Shown here: piece after piece, positions 1 to 8,273 of the stretch
How the letters are laid out: every line of letters begins with the position of its first letter
How positions within the stretch are numbered: position 1 is the first letter of the stretch
Assembly: GCF_014204975.1 (NCBI RefSeq)
Contig: NZ_JACHMM010000001.1
Location: 1,550,001-1,614,000, forward strand
Direction: 5' to 3'
Source of the DNA: Jiangella mangrovi
Lineage (GTDB): Bacteria > Actinomycetota > Actinomycetes > Jiangellales > Jiangellaceae
Length of the DNA stretch: 64,000 nucleotides
Made by a program: the position numbers and the translations under genes
The notes under the pieces: model-generated
The model's database searches: none
Told to the model about the DNA's origin: nothing
What the model saw: the letters and a program-made list of their open reading frames with translations, nothing else

Positions 1-2
1 GC

Positions 3-899
3 GTGGTCCAGCATTGGGCCACCACCGACGCCGCCGTCTTCGACGAGATGATCCAGCCGTTCAAGGACGCCCACCCGGACATCACCGTCGAGTACACGGC
101 GCTGCGGCCCAACGACGCCGTCCAGCAGGTGCTCACGCTCGTGCAGACCGGCCGCGACCTGGGCGTCGACTCCATCGCGATGTCGGTGCCGTACGTCGGC
201 CCGCTGCTGCAGCGCGACCTCATCCGTGACGTCGACTGGGCGCTGCTGGGCATCCCCGAGGACCAGGTCCTCGAGGTCGGCGACGAGATCAGCCTGTACC
301 GCAACTACCGCATGGTCAGCGGCCTAGTCTACAACGCCGACTTGATCAGCGAGGACGAGCTCCCGGACACCTGGGAGGAGCTGGTCGACGCCAAGTGGGA
401 GGGCAAGATCGTCGTCGACCCGCGCGGCACCTATCTCTCCCGGCTTGCGCCGGCCTGGGGCGAGGACGAGACCGTGGACTGGTACACGCGCCTGATGGAG
501 ACCGCGAAGCCGCTGGTCGTCCAAGGCGCCACCGCCAGCCTGCAGAAGGTCGCCGTCGGCGAGGCGCTCATGAGCACCAGCGCGCACGACTCCGAGGTGC
601 TGGAGCAGCAGGCCGCCGGCGCGCCGCTGGAGATCAAGTACCTCGACCTCGCGCCGACCCAGGACTACTACAGCTTCATCATGAGCGACGCCGTGCACCC
701 GAACGCGGCCGCGTGCTTCCTGTCCTGGTACGCCTCCGAGGAGGGCCAGGCCCAGCAGCTGGAGTTCGAGTTCAAGGGCAACGAGACCGCGCCGTCGGAC
801 GTCCCGGACACCACCGAGCTGGTGAACCTCGAGACCGAGGAGGACGCCACCACGGTCGCGGAGGTCGGCGAGACCCTCGCCGGGCTCACCGCCTCGTAG
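3..899 (+). CDS. ABC transporter substrate-binding protein, iron/polyamine-type (5' end cut)
   Basis: The last 298 residues of a binding protein are visible; the signal peptide and true start lie left of the window. The stretch VDPRGTYLSRLAPAWG near visible residue 140 and the later FKGNETAPSD block match the AfuA/FbpA/PotD-like class II binding proteins, which present a ligand to a two-module permease at the outer face of the membrane. A 13-base gap separates it from the ATPase gene, so it belongs to the operon that runs to 6660. The gene at 29484-30551 is a clear paralogue sharing the DPRG and EGATA-type blocks. The ligand cannot be read from the sequence; the catabolic neighbours make an organic ligand as likely as iron. 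Confidence 0.85.
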   Translation: MVQHWATTDAAVFDEMIQPFKDAHPDITVEYTALRPNDAVQQVLTLVQTGRDLGVDSIAMSVPYVGPLLQRDLIRDVDWALLGIPEDQVLEVGDEISLYRNYRMVSGLVYNADLISEDELPDTWEELVDAKWEGKIVVDPRGTYLSRLAPAWGEDETVDWYTRLMETAKPLVVQGATASLQKVAVGEALMSTSAHDSEVLEQQAAGAPLEIKYLDLAPTQDYYSFIMSDAVHPNAAACFLSWYASEEGQAQQLEFEFKGNETAPSDVPDTTELVNLETEEDATTVAEVGETLAGLTAS

Positions 900-912
900 G
901 GGCGGCCGCGAC

Positions 913-2058
913 ATGGGCGCCATCAGGGTCGAGCACCTGTTCCACGCGTACGACGACGGCGGCCGCGAGGTCCGCGCCGTCGACGACGTGAGCTTCGACG
1001 TCGAGCAGAACGCGTTCTACACGCTGCTCGGCCCGAGCGGCTGCGGCAAGACGACGACGCTGCGCTGCATCGCCGGGCTGGAGGAGCCGTCGTCGGGCGA
1101 GATCGAGCTGGACGGGGTCGCCGTCGTGTCGGCGCGGGGCATCGTGCCGACGAACAAGCGGCCCATCGGCATGGTCTTCCAGGACTACGCCGTCTGGCCG
1201 CACATGACGGTGGCCGAGAACGTCGCGTTCCCGCTGAAGGTGGCGGGCGACCTGTCCGGCCGGGAGATCCAGGCCAAGGTCATGGACGCGCTCGCGCTCA
1301 TGGGCATGGAGCAGTACGTGCAGCGCCGCGCCACCCAGCTCTCCGGCGGCCAGCAGCAGCGGCTGTCGCTGGCCCGGGCGCTGGTGCGCGACCCGAAGGT
1401 GCTGCTGCTCGACGAGCCGCTCTCCAACCTCGACGCGAAGCTGCGCGAGCAGATGCGCGCCGAGCTGCGCCAGCTGCAGCGCCGCATCAAGGTGACGACG
1501 GTGTTCGTGACGCACGACCAGGTCGAGGCGCTGTCCATGTCGAACACGATCGCCGTCATGAACCACGGCAAGATCGTCCAGGAGGGCTCGCCCCGCGAGA
1601 TCTACCTGCAGCCCAACAGCCGGTTCGTGGCGTCGTTCGTCGGCGCCACGAACTTCGTCACCGGTGTCGTCGACGCCTACGACGACGACACCCGCTCGGC
1701 GTACCTGTCGACGCCGGCCGGCCCGCTGCGCTGCATCACCCAGGACCCGCCCGAGGTGGGCTCCGCCGTCACCGTCGCGATCCGGCCCGAGGCGGTCGAG
1801 ATCGGCTACGAGCGCGACGGCGGGGAGAACCTGCTCCACGGCGAGGTCGAGGTCGGGCTGTTCGTCGGCGACGCCGTCGACTACCGGGTCCGCGTCGGCG
1901 ACCAGGACTTCCGCGTCACCGGGCCGCAGCGCTCGCGGTTCCACCGCAAGGACGCCGTGGTCCTGCACGTGCCCGCGGACGAGTGCGTCGTCATCCCGGA
2001 CGACCCGGAGGTGCCGGCCGGCGTCCAGGCCTCCATCCAGGACCAGGGGGCGCGCTGA
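913..2058 (+). CDS. ABC transporter ATP-binding protein (FbpC/PotA/MalK type)
   Basis: This is a 381-residue ATPase that powers import. Walker A is GPSGCGKTT near residue 40, followed by a Q-loop (MVFQDYAVWPHMT), the signature LSGGQQQR near 145, Walker B LLLDEPLSNLDA near 165 and the switch histidine in VFVTHDQVEAL. About 130 further residues form the regulatory TOBE region typical of iron, polyamine and sugar importers. The gene sits between the binding protein and the permease, and its stop overlaps the next start as ATGA, so translation is probably coupled. Its closest relative in the window is the ATPase at 28366-29487. Family assignment is secure; the substrate is unknown. Confidence 0.93.
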   Translation: MGAIRVEHLFHAYDDGGREVRAVDDVSFDVEQNAFYTLLGPSGCGKTTTLRCIAGLEEPSSGEIELDGVAVVSARGIVPTNKRPIGMVFQDYAVWPHMTVAENVAFPLKVAGDLSGREIQAKVMDALALMGMEQYVQRRATQLSGGQQQRLSLARALVRDPKVLLLDEPLSNLDAKLREQMRAELRQLQRRIKVTTVFVTHDQVEALSMSNTIAVMNHGKIVQEGSPREIYLQPNSRFVASFVGATNFVTGVVDAYDDDTRSAYLSTPAGPLRCITQDPPEVGSAVTVAIRPEAVEIGYERDGGENLLHGEVEVGLFVGDAVDYRVRVGDQDFRVTGPQRSRFHRKDAVVLHVPADECVVIPDDPEVPAGVQASIQDQGAR

Positions 2059-3830
2059 TGGCCGCCGGGACGCAGGCGCCGCCGTCGCCGCCCCCGGCCC
2101 CCACCCGCACGCCGCGCGTGCGCCGTCGCCGCAGGGTCGGCGGCAGGACGGTGATCGGCGGACTGGCCATCCTGGTCGTGATCTACCTGGTGGCCGGGCC
2201 GCTGCTGATGCTCGTCCTGACCAGCTTCCAGGACACGTCGCTGGGGCTGGTGATCCGCCCGCCGTTCCCGTGGTCGCTGCAGAACTACACCGACGTGTTC
2301 GCCGACTCCGGCACCTGGTCGGCGATCTTGTCGACGCTGATCTTCTCCGCCGGCAGCCTGCTGGTCGCGTTCGCCGTCAGCATCACCTGCTCCTGGCTGG
2401 TGGAACGGACCGACCTGCCGGCGCGCAACGCGGTGTTCGTGCTGCTGGTGGCGCCGTCGGGCATCCCGGCGCTGATCCTGGCCATCTCGTGGAGCCTGCT
2501 GCTCAACCCGAACAACGGGCTCATCAACACGCTGCTGCGGCTGCCGTTCGGCGCCGAGGGGCCCGGCCCGCTGAACGTGTACAGCCTGCCGTGGATGATC
2601 CTGGTCCAGGGCATGAGCCTCGTCCCGATGACGTTCCTGCTGATCACGGCCTCGCTGCGCGGGGTCAACGCGTCGCTGGAGGAGGCCGCGCGGGCGTCCG
2701 GCTCGGGCTTCGCGACCATCGTCCGGCGCATCACGCTGCCGGTGCTGCGCCCGGCGCTCATCGGCGCGCTGATCTACCAGTTCGTCACGGTGGTGACGGC
2801 GCTGGACGTGCCGCTGGTGCTCGGGCTGTCCGGCGGCGTGTCCGTGCTGAGCACCGAGATCTACGTCGCCTCGAACCCCGTCGGCGGGCTGCCGAACTAC
2901 GGCGTCTCCGGCACGTACGGGATGTTCCTGCTGGTCATCTCGCTGATCCCGCTGCTCTTCTACAACCGGATCATCGGCCGCTCGCAGGACTACGCGACCA
3001 TCACCGGCAAGACGTTCCGGCCGAAGACCATCGCGCTGAAGCGCTGGAAGATCCCGGCCGTGCTGTTCTGCTGGGGCTACATCGCGGTCTCGTTCATCAT
3101 TCCGCTGCTGGTGCTGCTGTGGGCGAGCTTCCAGCCCTACCTCGGTGTGTGGGGCCTGGACGCGCTGGACCGGCTGACGGCGGCCGGCTACGGCGAGGCG
3201 CTGGGCGGCGCGCAGTTCCTCGACGCGCTGCGCAACACGTTCATCCTGGGCATCGCGGCGGCGCTGGGCGGCATGGTGCTGGCGATGGCGCTGTCGTGGG
3301 TCATCGTGCGGTCGCGGTCGAAGTACCGGGCGCTGGTCGACATCCTGGCGTTCGTGCCGCACGCGCTGCCCGGTGTGGTCATCGGCCTGTCGACGCTCGT
3401 GCTCTACCTGATCCTGCCGATCCCGATCTACGGCACCGTCTGGATCATCGTCGTGGCCATGGCGACGCAGTACATCAGCCTCGGCACCCGGCTCACGACC
3501 GCCGGCATCACGCAGATCCAGGTCGGCCTCGAGGAGGCGGCCGAGACTTCCGGCGCCTCGGGCCGGCAGATCTGGCAGCGCGTGCTCGGCCCGCTGCTGC
3601 GCCCGGTGTTCCTCAACGGGTTCCTGATGATCTTCCTGGCCAGCATCCAGAACCTCACGCTGCCGCTGATGCTCGGCTCCAACGACAACGTCGTGCTGTC
3701 GACGCTGATCTGGCGGCGCTGGGACTACGGCGACGTCACCGGCGCGGCGGTGCTGAGCGTGACCATGGCGACCATCACCGTGATCGCCGCGACCCTGCTG
3801 CGCCGGACCACCGGCACCCGCGGGCTCTGA
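2058..3830 (+). CDS. Iron-type ABC transporter permease, two fused modules
   Basis: This is a 590-residue membrane protein. I chose the ATG at 2058 because it overlaps the ATPase stop as ATGA. A basic Pro/Arg-rich N-terminus precedes the first helix (VIGGLAILVVIYLVAG). Two permease modules follow, each with its own EAA-type loop: EEAARASGSGFATIVRRITL in the first half and EEAAETSGASGRQIWQRVL in the second, both contacting the ATPase. Length and layout match FbpB/CysT-like fused permeases with about 12 membrane helices. The permease at 26645-28366 has the same architecture and is a paralogue. The stop overlaps the following amidohydrolase start (TGATG). Confidence 0.92.
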   Translation: MAAGTQAPPSPPPAPTRTPRVRRRRRVGGRTVIGGLAILVVIYLVAGPLLMLVLTSFQDTSLGLVIRPPFPWSLQNYTDVFADSGTWSAILSTLIFSAGSLLVAFAVSITCSWLVERTDLPARNAVFVLLVAPSGIPALILAISWSLLLNPNNGLINTLLRLPFGAEGPGPLNVYSLPWMILVQGMSLVPMTFLLITASLRGVNASLEEAARASGSGFATIVRRITLPVLRPALIGALIYQFVTVVTALDVPLVLGLSGGVSVLSTEIYVASNPVGGLPNYGVSGTYGMFLLVISLIPLLFYNRIIGRSQDYATITGKTFRPKTIALKRWKIPAVLFCWGYIAVSFIIPLLVLLWASFQPYLGVWGLDALDRLTAAGYGEALGGAQFLDALRNTFILGIAAALGGMVLAMALSWVIVRSRSKYRALVDILAFVPHALPGVVIGLSTLVLYLILPIPIYGTVWIIVVAMATQYISLGTRLTTAGITQIQVGLEEAAETSGASGRQIWQRVLGPLLRPVFLNGFLMIFLASIQNLTLPLMLGSNDNVVLSTLIWRRWDYGDVTGAAVLSVTMATITVIAATLLRRTTGTRGL

Positions 3831-5470
3831 TGGGCGCGGAACCGGGACGAGACCTCCTCCTGCGCGGCGGCCGCGTCTGGGGCGCCCCACCGGACGCCGA
3901 CGCCGTGCTGGTGCGCGGGCGCCGCATCGCCGCCGTCGGCCGGGGCGAGGACCTGCTGTCGGCGGGGGCCGACGTGGCCGACCTCGCCGGGCGGTGGGTG
4001 CTGCCGGGGTTCACCGACAGCCACACGCACTTCCACCGGACGGCGATGCTGGCGGAGTACTTCCTCGACTTCGCCGAACTGCACCCCGCCGACTCCGTCG
4101 CGGCGCTGCTCGACGTGGTGGCCGCCCGCTACGCCGTCACCCCGGAGGGCGCCTGGATCCAGGGCGACAACCTCGCGCCCGCCGCGCTGGCCGAGCGCCG
4201 GTTCCCGACCCGCTGGGAACTGGACGCCGTCGCGCCGGACCGCCCGGTCCTGCTGCGCGGCACCGGCAAGCACGTCGTCGCCGCGAACTCGCTGGCGCTG
4301 CGGCTGGCCGGCATCGATGCCACGACGCCGGATCCACCCGGCGGCGCGATCGAGCGCGACGAGGCCGGCGAGCCGACGGGCGTCCTGCACGAACGGGCCA
4401 AGCTGCGCCTCGACACGACCCGCACGGACACCGTCGTGCCCGGGCTGTCCGAGGCGGACCGGATGCGGGCGCTGGCGGCGGGCATCGCCCGGCTGCACGA
4501 GCTGGGCATCACCGCGATCCACGAGATCACCCGCACGGCCGACGAGTTCGCCGACTACCAGCGCCTCCGCGCGTCGTCCGGGCTGGGCGTCCGGGTGCGG
4601 GCGTACGTGCGCGTGGTCGAGGGCCAGGCGTCGCTCGACGACCTCGCGGCGGTCGGCGTGCGCTCCGGCCTCGGCGACGACCTGCTCCGGTTCGGCGGTG
4701 TGAAGGTGAGCGTCGACGGGTCCGACGAGCACCGCAACGCCGCGCTGCACGAGGACTACCCCGGCCATCCGGGCCACCGCGGCCTGATCCGCATCGAGGC
4801 CGCCGAGCTCGACGCCGTCGTCCGCCGCGCGCACGGCCTGGGCCTGCAGACCGCCGTCCACGCCATCGGGCCGCGCGCCGTCGACCTGGCGCTCGACGCG
4901 TTCGCCGGCATCGGCGACCCGCACGGCGTCCGCCGGCTGCGGCACCGCATCGAGCACGCCTACCTGCCGCCGCGGCCCGGGCAGCTGGAGACGATGCGCG
5001 ACCTCGGGCTGGTGCTGTCGACCCAGCCGGCGTTCCTCGAGGCGGGCGGCGACGGCTGGCGGGAGATCTTCGGCGCCGACGCGGGGCCGCGGTTCCTGCC
5101 GCTGCGCACCGCCCTCGACCTCGGCCTCGTCGTGCAGGCCAACAGCGACGTGCCGTGCGCCCGGCTGGACCCGCTGGTCGGCATCCGGGCCGCCGTCCGG
5201 CGCACCACGCGCGCGGGAACCCACCTGGGCGCGGCCGAGGCGGTCACCGTCGCCGAGGCCGTCGCCATGTACACGCGGGCGCCCGCCTGGACGGCGTTCG
5301 AGGAGGACCGGCGCGGCGCGGTCGAGGCCGGGATGCTGGCCGACCTCACCGTCGTCTCCGGCGACCCCGTGGCCGAGCTCGACACGTTCACCGTCGACGC
5401 CACTGTCGTCGACGGCCGGCTGGTCTCCAGCCGGTTCACCGATCCCACGACGGAGGGTGCGTCACTGTGA
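3830..5470 (+). CDS. Amidohydrolase family 3 (YtcJ-like) metal-dependent hydrolase
   Basis: This 546-residue protein probably hydrolyses a C-N bond in the cytoplasm. The N-terminal beta strands (LLLRGGRVWG) and the metal-binding TDSHTHFHRTAML (HxH near residue 60) mark the amidohydrolase superfamily. Later blocks VKVSVDGSDEHRNAA, AVHAIGPRAVD, RIEHAYLPP and QANSDVPCARLDPL carry the remaining expected His and Asp ligands. The layout matches YtcJ/N-substituted formamide deformylase-like enzymes. It overlaps the permease gene upstream and the MFS gene downstream (GTGA), so enzyme and carriers are made together, which suggests that the imported compound, or a product of it, is its substrate. The exact substrate is unknown. 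Confidence 0.85.
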   Translation: MGAEPGRDLLLRGGRVWGAPPDADAVLVRGRRIAAVGRGEDLLSAGADVADLAGRWVLPGFTDSHTHFHRTAMLAEYFLDFAELHPADSVAALLDVVAARYAVTPEGAWIQGDNLAPAALAERRFPTRWELDAVAPDRPVLLRGTGKHVVAANSLALRLAGIDATTPDPPGGAIERDEAGEPTGVLHERAKLRLDTTRTDTVVPGLSEADRMRALAAGIARLHELGITAIHEITRTADEFADYQRLRASSGLGVRVRAYVRVVEGQASLDDLAAVGVRSGLGDDLLRFGGVKVSVDGSDEHRNAALHEDYPGHPGHRGLIRIEAAELDAVVRRAHGLGLQTAVHAIGPRAVDLALDAFAGIGDPHGVRRLRHRIEHAYLPPRPGQLETMRDLGLVLSTQPAFLEAGGDGWREIFGADAGPRFLPLRTALDLGLVVQANSDVPCARLDPLVGIRAAVRRTTRAGTHLGAAEAVTVAEAVAMYTRAPAWTAFEEDRRGAVEAGMLADLTVVSGDPVAELDTFTVDATVVDGRLVSSRFTDPTTEGASL

Positions 5471-6660
5471 GCGAGGTAGCGGCACGGTACCGGTTCCTGG
5501 CCTACGCCATCGGCGGCTTCGGGCTGAGCATGAACGCCGTGCTCTACCTGCTGATCCCCCTGCGGGCCGACGAGCTCGGCGCGAACGTGGGCGTCATCGG
5601 CCTGCTGGTCGGCACGAAGGCGCTGTTCGAGACCGTGCTGTCGGTGCCCATGGGCGCGTTCATGGACCGCGTCGGCGCCAAGCGGTCGATCCAGATCGGG
5701 ACCGCGGGCACCGCGCTCATCGGCGTCGGCATGATGCTCGCGCCGTCGCTCTGGATGCTGTTCGTCCTGCAGGTGTTCATGGGCATCATCCGGCCGCTCG
5801 GCTGGATCGGCGGCCAGTCCTACGCCGCCGGCATCCGCGGCGGGAAGAACCGCAGCCACGACGCCGGCCGCTTCAGCTCCGTCGCGAACCTCGGCCAGAT
5901 CGTCAGCCCGATCATCGCCGGCGCGCTGGTCGCCTGGCAGGACCCGCAGCTGGGCTTCGCGATGGTCGTGGCGCTCGGCGTGATCTTCTTCCTGGTCAGC
6001 CTCGCGCTGCTGGACATCGGCCGCGCGCCGGCGTCGGCCGACACCGGCTCCGGCTTCGCCGCCGCACTCGGGCTGATGAAGCTCCCCCGCATCCAGACCG
6101 TCATGTTCCTGACCTTCAACCGGCTCTGGATCCCGGCGGCGTGGTCGTCGTTCTTCCCGCTCTACCTGGTCGACGAGGGCAACTCGCCCACCGTCGCCGG
6201 CAGCGTCATCTCGGCCATGGCGATCGTCGCGACCATCACGTCGTTCTACACCGGCCGGATCGCCAAGCTCGGCACCCCGGTCGCCGTCACCTCCGTGGCG
6301 CTGGCCCTGGGCTGCCTGGGCGTCGCGGTGTCGCCGGTGTTCGACACGATGCCGCTGTTCTACCTGGCGGCCGCGCTGGTCGGCATCGGTCAGGGGCTGA
6401 GCCTGCCGATGCTCATCACGCTGATGAGCGACGCCGCACCGCCGGAGCAGCGCAGCCTCGCGCTGGGCCTGCGCTCCGGCGTCAACCAGGCGGCGGCCAC
6501 CGTCGCGCCGGTGGCGATCGGCCCGCTCATCGGCGCGGCCGGGCTGGTGGTCGGTTTCCCCGTGGCCGCCGCGATCGGGCTGGTCTTCGTCCTGGCCGCC
6601 ACCTGGAGCGCCCGCCGCGAGGACCCCGTCGACGACCCCGCCGACACGCCCTCGCACTGA
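5467..6660 (+). CDS. MFS transporter
   Basis: This 397-residue carrier has about 12 membrane helices. The GTG at 5467 overlaps the amidohydrolase stop as GTGA and has GGAGG nine bases upstream. The conserved loop between helices 2 and 3 reads GAFMDRVGAKRS, the usual MFS signature region, and the C-terminal half repeats the pattern (GLRSGVNQAAATVAPVAIG). It ends the + strand operon of ABC transporter, amidohydrolase and carrier, and is followed by a repeat/hairpin region separating it from the convergent gene. It could export the hydrolysis product or import a related compound; nothing in the sequence decides between these. Confidence 0.88.
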   Translation: MSEVAARYRFLAYAIGGFGLSMNAVLYLLIPLRADELGANVGVIGLLVGTKALFETVLSVPMGAFMDRVGAKRSIQIGTAGTALIGVGMMLAPSLWMLFVLQVFMGIIRPLGWIGGQSYAAGIRGGKNRSHDAGRFSSVANLGQIVSPIIAGALVAWQDPQLGFAMVVALGVIFFLVSLALLDIGRAPASADTGSGFAAALGLMKLPRIQTVMFLTFNRLWIPAAWSSFFPLYLVDEGNSPTVAGSVISAMAIVATITSFYTGRIAKLGTPVAVTSVALALGCLGVAVSPVFDTMPLFYLAAALVGIGQGLSLPMLITLMSDAAPPEQRSLALGLRSGVNQAAATVAPVAIGPLIGAAGLVVGFPVAAAIGLVFVLAATWSARREDPVDDPADTPSH

Positions 6661-6699
6661 GGGGCGTGCCGCTGGCCGGGGCATTGCCATGGCCCCGCT

Positions 6700-6840
6700 G
6701 GAGGTCTGCTGTCACATGAGCCTGCAGAGCTCCAACGCGCGCGCGTGTTCGAGCTTTGCGGTCACATGAGCCAGCAGACCTCCAACGCGCGCGCGTGTTC
6801 GGGCTTTGCGGTCACATGAGCCAGCAGAGCTCCAACGCGC
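6700..6840. repeat. Tandem 50-bp direct repeats with interleaved inverted repeats
   Basis: The phrase GTCACATGAG recurs at 6711, 6761 and 6811, giving a 50-bp period with two full copies and one partial copy. Each unit carries AGCTCCAACGCGC or a close variant. GGAGGTCTGCTG at 6700-6711 is matched by its complement CAGCAGACCTCC at 6772-6783. The array fills the gap between two convergent genes. Spacers are absent, so it is not a CRISPR array. Confidence 0.85.
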
Positions 6841-6878
6841 GTTGGAGCTCTGCTGTCGGATCGGACAGCAGAGCTCCA
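6822..6878. terminator. Bidirectional terminator candidate with two mutually exclusive stems
   Basis: Positions 6822-6855 form a perfect 34-bp palindrome (arms CAGCAGAGCTCCAACGC and its complement). Its right arm can instead pair with 6864-6878, making a 15-bp stem (6843-6857 with 6864-6878) around a 6-base loop. It lies between the convergent genes ending at 6660 and 6903, which suits transcription termination in both directions. No strong T-run follows. Confidence 0.6.
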
Positions 6879-6902
6879 GCGGGCGGAACGGGGTCCGGAG
6901 GA

Positions 6903-8252
6903 TCAGGAGTAGATGTAGGGCTCCGGGTCCTTGGCGTACTCCTCGTAGGTGCCGTCGGCGCTGATGCCGGGGATCTCCGGCACCCAGTCGTCGGTCAGCA
7001 GCTCGTCCGGGTCGCCGAAGGTGGCCGCCAGGTCGCGGACCTCGGGGTCGTCGTACGCGGACAGCCGGCCGTTCTCGATGACCGTGTGCACCGAGCCGTC
7101 CAGCGCCTCGACCACCAGCGTCGGGAACAGCAGGTGGACGTGGAGGTGGCCGTAGAGCAGGCCGTGGTCGGCGGCCCAGTCCTCCTCGGTGGAGCGCCAG
7201 CGGGTGCCGATGCCGCAGTGGATGACGCCGCCGCGGCGGCGCTCCCACTCGAAGCCGTCGGACGACAGGTACTCGACGTTGGACGGGCGGCGGATCTTCG
7301 GGTTGGTGCCGATCGCGACCTCCCACAGCCAGAACAGGCCCGGCTCGGGGAAGCAGGGGTACTGGGTCCCGGCCGACTCCTCCTCGAGCTCGCGCCAGCC
7401 GTTGCCGTACTCGCCGCCGCCGTCGATGCGGACCATCCGCGACTTCTCGAGCTCGACCTCGATGCGCGGGAACGGCCGGCCGTAGTGGCTCATGGTGCCG
7501 GCGATGACGCCGCGGGTGTCGTCGTTGGGCTCGATGGGCGTCGGCGGGTGCGCCATGAGGTGGCCCCACTTCGGCTTCAGCCCGTAGTCGTGCCGGCCGT
7601 CGTGGAACGGCTTCTCGAGGATGGTGGTGGTGAGGTCGGTGCCCTCGGGGTCGGTGAGCCGGATCCGCCCGCCGATGTTGTTCGTGATGCGCTGGTACGT
7701 GCGCTCGTTGATGAGCTTGTGCAGCTCGCGCGGGAACACGTTGGCGGAACTCGCCAGGTGCTCCTCGGTGCTCCACGGGAACGCCTCGTACCGGCCCGAC
7801 GACTTCGGGACCGGCCCGCCGGCGCCCTGGATGAGCAGGTCGTAGCCGCGCTTCTCGGCCAGCTCCTCGACCCACATGGCGCGGTCGCCGCGGCGCAGCT
7901 TCAGCTGCGACGACTCGCGCCGCATCATCATGGTGATCTCGTCGAGCGGCTCGAACTTGCGGTTCGGCTCGTCGTCGGTGACCAGCACGTCGACGGACGC
8001 ACCCATGTCGTGCAGCGCGCCGACGATGGCCTCGACCACGTTGCCGTCGACGATGCGGGGAACGGAGATGAGCACACGGTCGCCCGGCTGGGTGGAGCCG
8101 TAGCCGATGAAGCCGGCCGCCGACCGCCGCACCTCGGGGTCGCGCACGACGTGGCGGGCCACCTCGTGCAGGTCGACGGTGTCCTTCCAGACCCGCAACC
8201 TGCCGTCCGTGCCGGTGATGCTCCCGTGCTCAGGTACATCGGTACCGCACAT
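6903..8252 (-). CDS. Uncharacterised protein, distantly like 2,5-dihydroxypyridine dioxygenase / M29 peptidases
   Basis: This is a 449-residue soluble protein with no signal peptide. An AAGGAG-type ribosome site lies six bases before the ATG at 8252. Residues about 55-95 (PGDRVLISVPRIVDG, then ALHDMGASVDVLV) resemble the N-terminal nucleotide-binding-like fold shared by NicX and M29 aminopeptidases. Near residue 370 the segment GHLHVHLLFPTLVVEALDG, followed by ENGRL, recalls the NicX metal site, though there an HxD occurs where this protein has HxH. It is 21 bases behind the bicupin gene and almost surely co-transcribed with it. The family link is my inference from short motifs; plain hypothetical protein is the safe label. 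Confidence 0.4.
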   Translation of the reverse strand: MCGTDVPEHGSITGTDGRLRVWKDTVDLHEVARHVVRDPEVRRSAAGFIGYGSTQPGDRVLISVPRIVDGNVVEAIVGALHDMGASVDVLVTDDEPNRKFEPLDEITMMMRRESSQLKLRRGDRAMWVEELAEKRGYDLLIQGAGGPVPKSSGRYEAFPWSTEEHLASSANVFPRELHKLINERTYQRITNNIGGRIRLTDPEGTDLTTTILEKPFHDGRHDYGLKPKWGHLMAHPPTPIEPNDDTRGVIAGTMSHYGRPFPRIEVELEKSRMVRIDGGGEYGNGWRELEEESAGTQYPCFPEPGLFWLWEVAIGTNPKIRRPSNVEYLSSDGFEWERRRGGVIHCGIGTRWRSTEEDWAADHGLLYGHLHVHLLFPTLVVEALDGSVHTVIENGRLSAYDDPEVRDLAATFGDPDELLTDDWVPEIPGISADGTYEEYAKDPEPYIYS

Positions 8253-8273
8253 GTAGCGCTCCTTCCCGATCGT

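Noticed and set aside
1664-3829. Long + strand frame before the amidohydrolase
   Set aside because: It is the out-of-frame reading of the ATPase and permease genes, rich in Arg/Pro/Ala. The amidohydrolase begins at 3830.
3-3830. Calling the first transporter a ferric iron importer
   Set aside because: Family resemblance only. The tight coupling to an amidohydrolase and an MFS carrier argues for caution on the ligand.
6711-6840. Possible CRISPR array from 50-bp repeats
   Set aside because: Copies are directly adjacent with no variable spacers, and there are no cas genes.
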